A model generated the notes under the pieces. It had not been told where the DNA came from. It worked only from the letters and a program-made list of their open reading frames with translations, and searched no databases. A program made the position numbers and the translations under genes. A stretch of 55,247 nt of DNA from Palsa-739 sp035532535 (GTDB lineage Bacteria > Actinomycetota > Thermoleophilia > Gaiellales > Gaiellaceae): assembly GCA_035532535.1 (NCBI GenBank), contig DATKQT010000017.1:1-55247 (forward strand). Direction: 5' to 3'. Below are positions 53,090 to 55,247 of this stretch, piece after piece. Position 1 is the stretch's first letter. Each line of letters begins with the position of its first letter.

Positions 53090-54021
53090 GCGTCGTTCAC
53101 TGGGACGAGATCGCGCCGCGCCGGTCGCCGAAGCCGGCGGCGGGCGGCGACTGGTTCTTCCTGGGCGAGGCGGCGGGGTCGGTCGGCGTCGGCGTGAACC
53201 GGGTCCTGCTCGGGCCGGGGGAGATCTCGACGCCCGCGCACGTGCACGGCGCCGACGAGGAGACGTTCTTCGTCCTCAACGGCACCGGGCTCTCGTGGCA
53301 GGACGGCGAGACATTCGAAGTGCGGGCGGGAGACACGCTCGTGCACGCGCCTCGCCTCGCCGCGCACACGCTCAAGGCCGGCCCGCAGGGACTGGACGTG
53401 CTCGCATACGGCCCGCGCAGCCGGCTCGGCGGCGCGTACCTCCCGAAGATCGGCATCTACTGGCTCTGGCCGACGTGGACCGAGGCCGGCACGGGCGCGC
53501 ATCCGTATGACCGCGACCAGAAGCTCGAGTGGCCCGAGCCGGGCGAGCGGCCTCCGTCGATCGTCAACGTCGACGACGTCGAGGCGCACTTCGGCGGCCG
53601 TTCGCGCCCGCTCGGCGCCGCCGCGGGCGCGAAGCTCACCGGGCTCAATCTCGTCTCGCTCCCGCCCGGGGAGGAGGGCGCGCCGCCGCACTGTCACACG
53701 GTCGAGGAGGAGCTCTTCGTCATCCTCCACGGCGAGGGCGAGCTGGAGCTGTGGTCTCAGCCTGATCCCAAGCACCAGTTTCCGGCCGACCCGACGGAGG
53801 CGCTGCCGGTGCGTGCCGGCCACATCGTCTCGCGCCCGCCCGGGACGCGGATCCCGCATTCCTTCCGGGCCGGCGTGAACGGGCTGACCTATCTCGCATA
53901 CGGAACGCGCGACCCGGCCGACGTTTGCTGGTACCCGCGCTCGAACAAGGTCTTCTTCCGCGGCCTCGGGGTCATCACCCGTCTGGAGCTTCTGGACTAT
54001 CTGGACGGGGAACCGGGATAG
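53086..54021 (+). CDS. Two-cupin-domain protein
   Basis: 311 aa. Two conserved beta-barrels: the first has PAHVHGADEETFFVLNGTG (metal His/Glu in HVHGADEE) and the second has PPHCHTVEEELFVILHGEG. Both carry the H-x-H-x4-E pattern that binds a transition metal. The bicupin could be a dioxygenase, an isomerase or a sugar-binding protein; the substrate is not evident. The GTG start overlaps the preceding stop. Confidence 0.82.
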   Translation: MSVVHWDEIAPRRSPKPAAGGDWFFLGEAAGSVGVGVNRVLLGPGEISTPAHVHGADEETFFVLNGTGLSWQDGETFEVRAGDTLVHAPRLAAHTLKAGPQGLDVLAYGPRSRLGGAYLPKIGIYWLWPTWTEAGTGAHPYDRDQKLEWPEPGERPPSIVNVDDVEAHFGGRSRPLGAAAGAKLTGLNLVSLPPGEEGAPPHCHTVEEELFVILHGEGELELWSQPDPKHQFPADPTEALPVRAGHIVSRPPGTRIPHSFRAGVNGLTYLAYGTRDPADVCWYPRSNKVFFRGLGVITRLELLDYLDGEPG

Positions 54022-54077
54022 CCAGTTCGAGGTAGTCGGGCCGTGAGGATCCTGCCGATAACCGCATCGGAACGACC

Positions 54078-55046
54078 GTGCGGCGGGTTCTCACAAATAG
54101 GAAAGTTCAGGTCATCTTCAACGGTGGTTTCGCCGCGGTGCTCCTCGTCGTCGCGATCGTCGGCGGGCGGCGCTTCGCCCACAGCGGCTTCCCGCTGAGG
54201 CACGCCGATCCGCTCCTCGTCTCGGGCGCGATCCTCCTCTTCCTCGTCGCGTACGCCTTCAAGGCCTGGGGCTGGCAGCGGCTGTTCGCGGCCGACGATC
54301 GCCCCGGCGCCGCCTCGCTCGCCTTCGCAGGCGGCGCCGCATGCGTCGGCGGTGTCGCGCTGCCGGGCCGGCTCGACGACGCGCTGCGCATCGCGTGCGT
54401 CAGGCGCTTCCCCGGTGTGCGCACCGGGATCGGCGCGGTCGCGCTCAGCCTCGTCGTCCTCGGCCTGCTCGACAACGTCGCGCTGGCCCCGTTCTCCGCC
54501 GTCGCCGCCGTGCATGCGCACTCGTGGACGGTGCGCGTCGGCTTCGCCGTCGTCGCCGGCGCGGGGATCCTCGCGGCGGTGCTCGTCGCCTCGTTGCCGC
54601 GCCTCGCCGGTCGCAGCTTCGTCCTGCGCTTCCGGATCGGCCGCTGGCTCGCGGGGCACACGCACTCCAACCGTCGGGCCATCGCGGCACTCGCCTTCAT
54701 CTCGGTCTCGTGGACGCTGCGCGCGACCGCCGTCTTCCTGCTGCTCGACGCGCTCTCGATGCACACCTCGTTCCCGCTCGCGCTCGCGTTCCTCTGCGCA
54801 TCCGCGGCGTCGGCCGCCCTGCCGATCGCCCCTGCGGGCGCGGCCACGCAGGCGGGCGCCGGCTCGGCGATCCTCATCGCGAGCGGCGTGCACGCGGGCG
54901 AGGCGATCGCGTTCGCGATCTCGGCTCAGCTGCTCGTCGTCGGCACCGGAGCCGTGGTGATGCTCATCCTCGCCGGCTGGCACGTCGCCACCCGCGGTCG
55001 CGCTGCGGTCAGGCTCTCGCCGGCCCCGCTGCCTGCCCGCGCATAA
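54078..55046 (+). CDS. Lysylphosphatidylglycerol synthase TM-region (UPF0104-like) protein
   Basis: 322 aa with seven to eight transmembrane helices. Segments such as AYAFKAWGWQRLFAADDRPG, GGVALPGRLDDALRIACVRR and APAGAATQAGAGSAILIASG fit the UPF0104/AglD/MprF flippase-like fold, and the LPGRLDDALR loop is typical. No synthase domain is attached. It is probably a lipid-related membrane protein of unknown substrate. It starts at GTG 54078. The C-terminal RA and TAA stop coincide with the first bases of the 86-bp repeat copy B. Confidence 0.75.
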   Translation: MRRVLTNRKVQVIFNGGFAAVLLVVAIVGGRRFAHSGFPLRHADPLLVSGAILLFLVAYAFKAWGWQRLFAADDRPGAASLAFAGGAACVGGVALPGRLDDALRIACVRRFPGVRTGIGAVALSLVVLGLLDNVALAPFSAVAAVHAHSWTVRVGFAVVAGAGILAAVLVASLPRLAGRSFVLRFRIGRWLAGHTHSNRRAIAALAFISVSWTLRATAVFLLLDALSMHTSFPLALAFLCASAASAALPIAPAGAATQAGAGSAILIASGVHAGEAIAFAISAQLLVVGTGAVVMLILAGWHVATRGRAAVRLSPAPLPARA

Positions 55047-55123
55047 CTCGTCACACCAACGTCGGGGTACTTAGTACCGGTCGTACCAACGGTGCTCCAA
55101 CACCGAAAGGCCGGTACTTAGTA
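55038..55123. repeat. 86-bp palindrome-rich repeat, copy B
   Basis: It begins CGCGCATAAC, overlapping the stop of the UPF0104-like gene. It has palindrome GGTACTTAGTACC (55066-55078) and a decayed second one (GGTACTTAGTAA, 55113-55124). It matches copy A at 46906-46991 in both arms; the middle differs. Confidence 0.8.
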
Positions 55124-55190
55124 ACTATCTCGAAAGAGGGTCCCGTGCTCTGATCGCGAACTCGGTGGCGTCTGTCGTCGACTCGAGGGG

Positions 55191-55247
55191 GTGAGCGTGG
55201 TGGCGGTTGCAGCTGCTGTGTTCGAGAGGTCGTTGCCGACGATGTGG
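55191..55247 (+). CDS. Possible start of a CDS, cut by the window end
   Basis: GTG at 55191 or 55197 behind GAGGGGG opens a frame reading VAVAAAVFERSLPTMW to the window edge with no stop. Too little is present to name a family. Confidence 0.35.
   Translation, partial: MSVVAVAAAVFERSLPTMW

Noticed and set aside
1..55247. tRNA, rRNA or CRISPR loci
   Set aside because: No T-loop GGTTCGAATCC-type motif, no rRNA blocks and no regularly spaced direct repeats were seen.

Overview
The window is high-GC, densely coded DNA, most likely from a Thermoleophilia/Gaiellales-type actinobacterium (Actinomycetota). This is inferred from an actinobacterial gene set: FtsB-DUF501, a CysO/CysM/Mec cysteine cluster, a 7Fe ferredoxin, an Nei2-like Fpg/Nei glycosylase, a long Lhr helicase and a MerR-HTH/receiver regulator. 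No phage, IS transposase, CRISPR array, rRNA or tRNA was seen. About 64 genes are supported, and many neighbours overlap by four bases (ATGA/GTGA).

Layout. 1-3.3 kb: end of pyruvate kinase, a short interspersed repeat, FtsB, DUF501, a BldC-like HTH/receiver protein, a PAP2 phosphatase and small membrane proteins. 3.3-9.1 kb: a four-GAF PP2C phosphatase, then L,D-transpeptidase, TlpA-like thioredoxin, CcmH and CcdA (envelope and cytochrome c maturation). 9.1-16.9 kb: a receiver-like protein, a full repeat copy, ferredoxin, a VOC protein, a flavoprotein, a NarL-type two-component pair, a radical SAM protein facing a metallo-hydrolase across a LexA-type box, and a CNNM/CorC protein. 17-20.5 kb: the MoeZ-CysO-methyltransferase-CysM-Mec cysteine operon. 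20.5-29.8 kb: sigma factor RpoD, M20 peptidase, HxlR regulator, amidohydrolase, a cupredoxin/YtkA-like pair, acyl-CoA dehydrogenase and DUF1206. 29.8-36.9 kb: an ion-transport block (VWA protein, KimA-like K+ importer, NRAMP-related transporter, soluble MgtE-N/CBS/PRC protein) bounded by a 49-bp direct repeat derived from a VOC dioxygenase gene. 36.9-42.7 kb: that dioxygenase, a secreted protein, and the operon HhH protein - PLD - histidine kinase - secreted protein, then DUF2182/DUF1326. 42.7-55.2 kb: Lhr helicase, a three-gene signalling operon, an Fpg/Nei glycosylase and membrane or unknown genes.

Regulation. Many genes have a TANNNT -10-like hexamer ending 6-9 nt before the start codon and no Shine-Dalgarno sequence, so leaderless transcription looks common. 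Two divergent pairs (42728/42751 and 50925/50949) share overlapping -10 hexamers with identical geometry. Other genes (sigma factor, NRAMP-related transporter, cupredoxin) have clear Shine-Dalgarno leaders, and the NRAMP leader is predicted to fold strongly. Two unrelated repeat families both begin exactly at stop codons of host genes, and a related palindrome lies in frame inside the Lhr gene.

All functions are read by eye from sequence. No alignment, database search or RNA folding was run.
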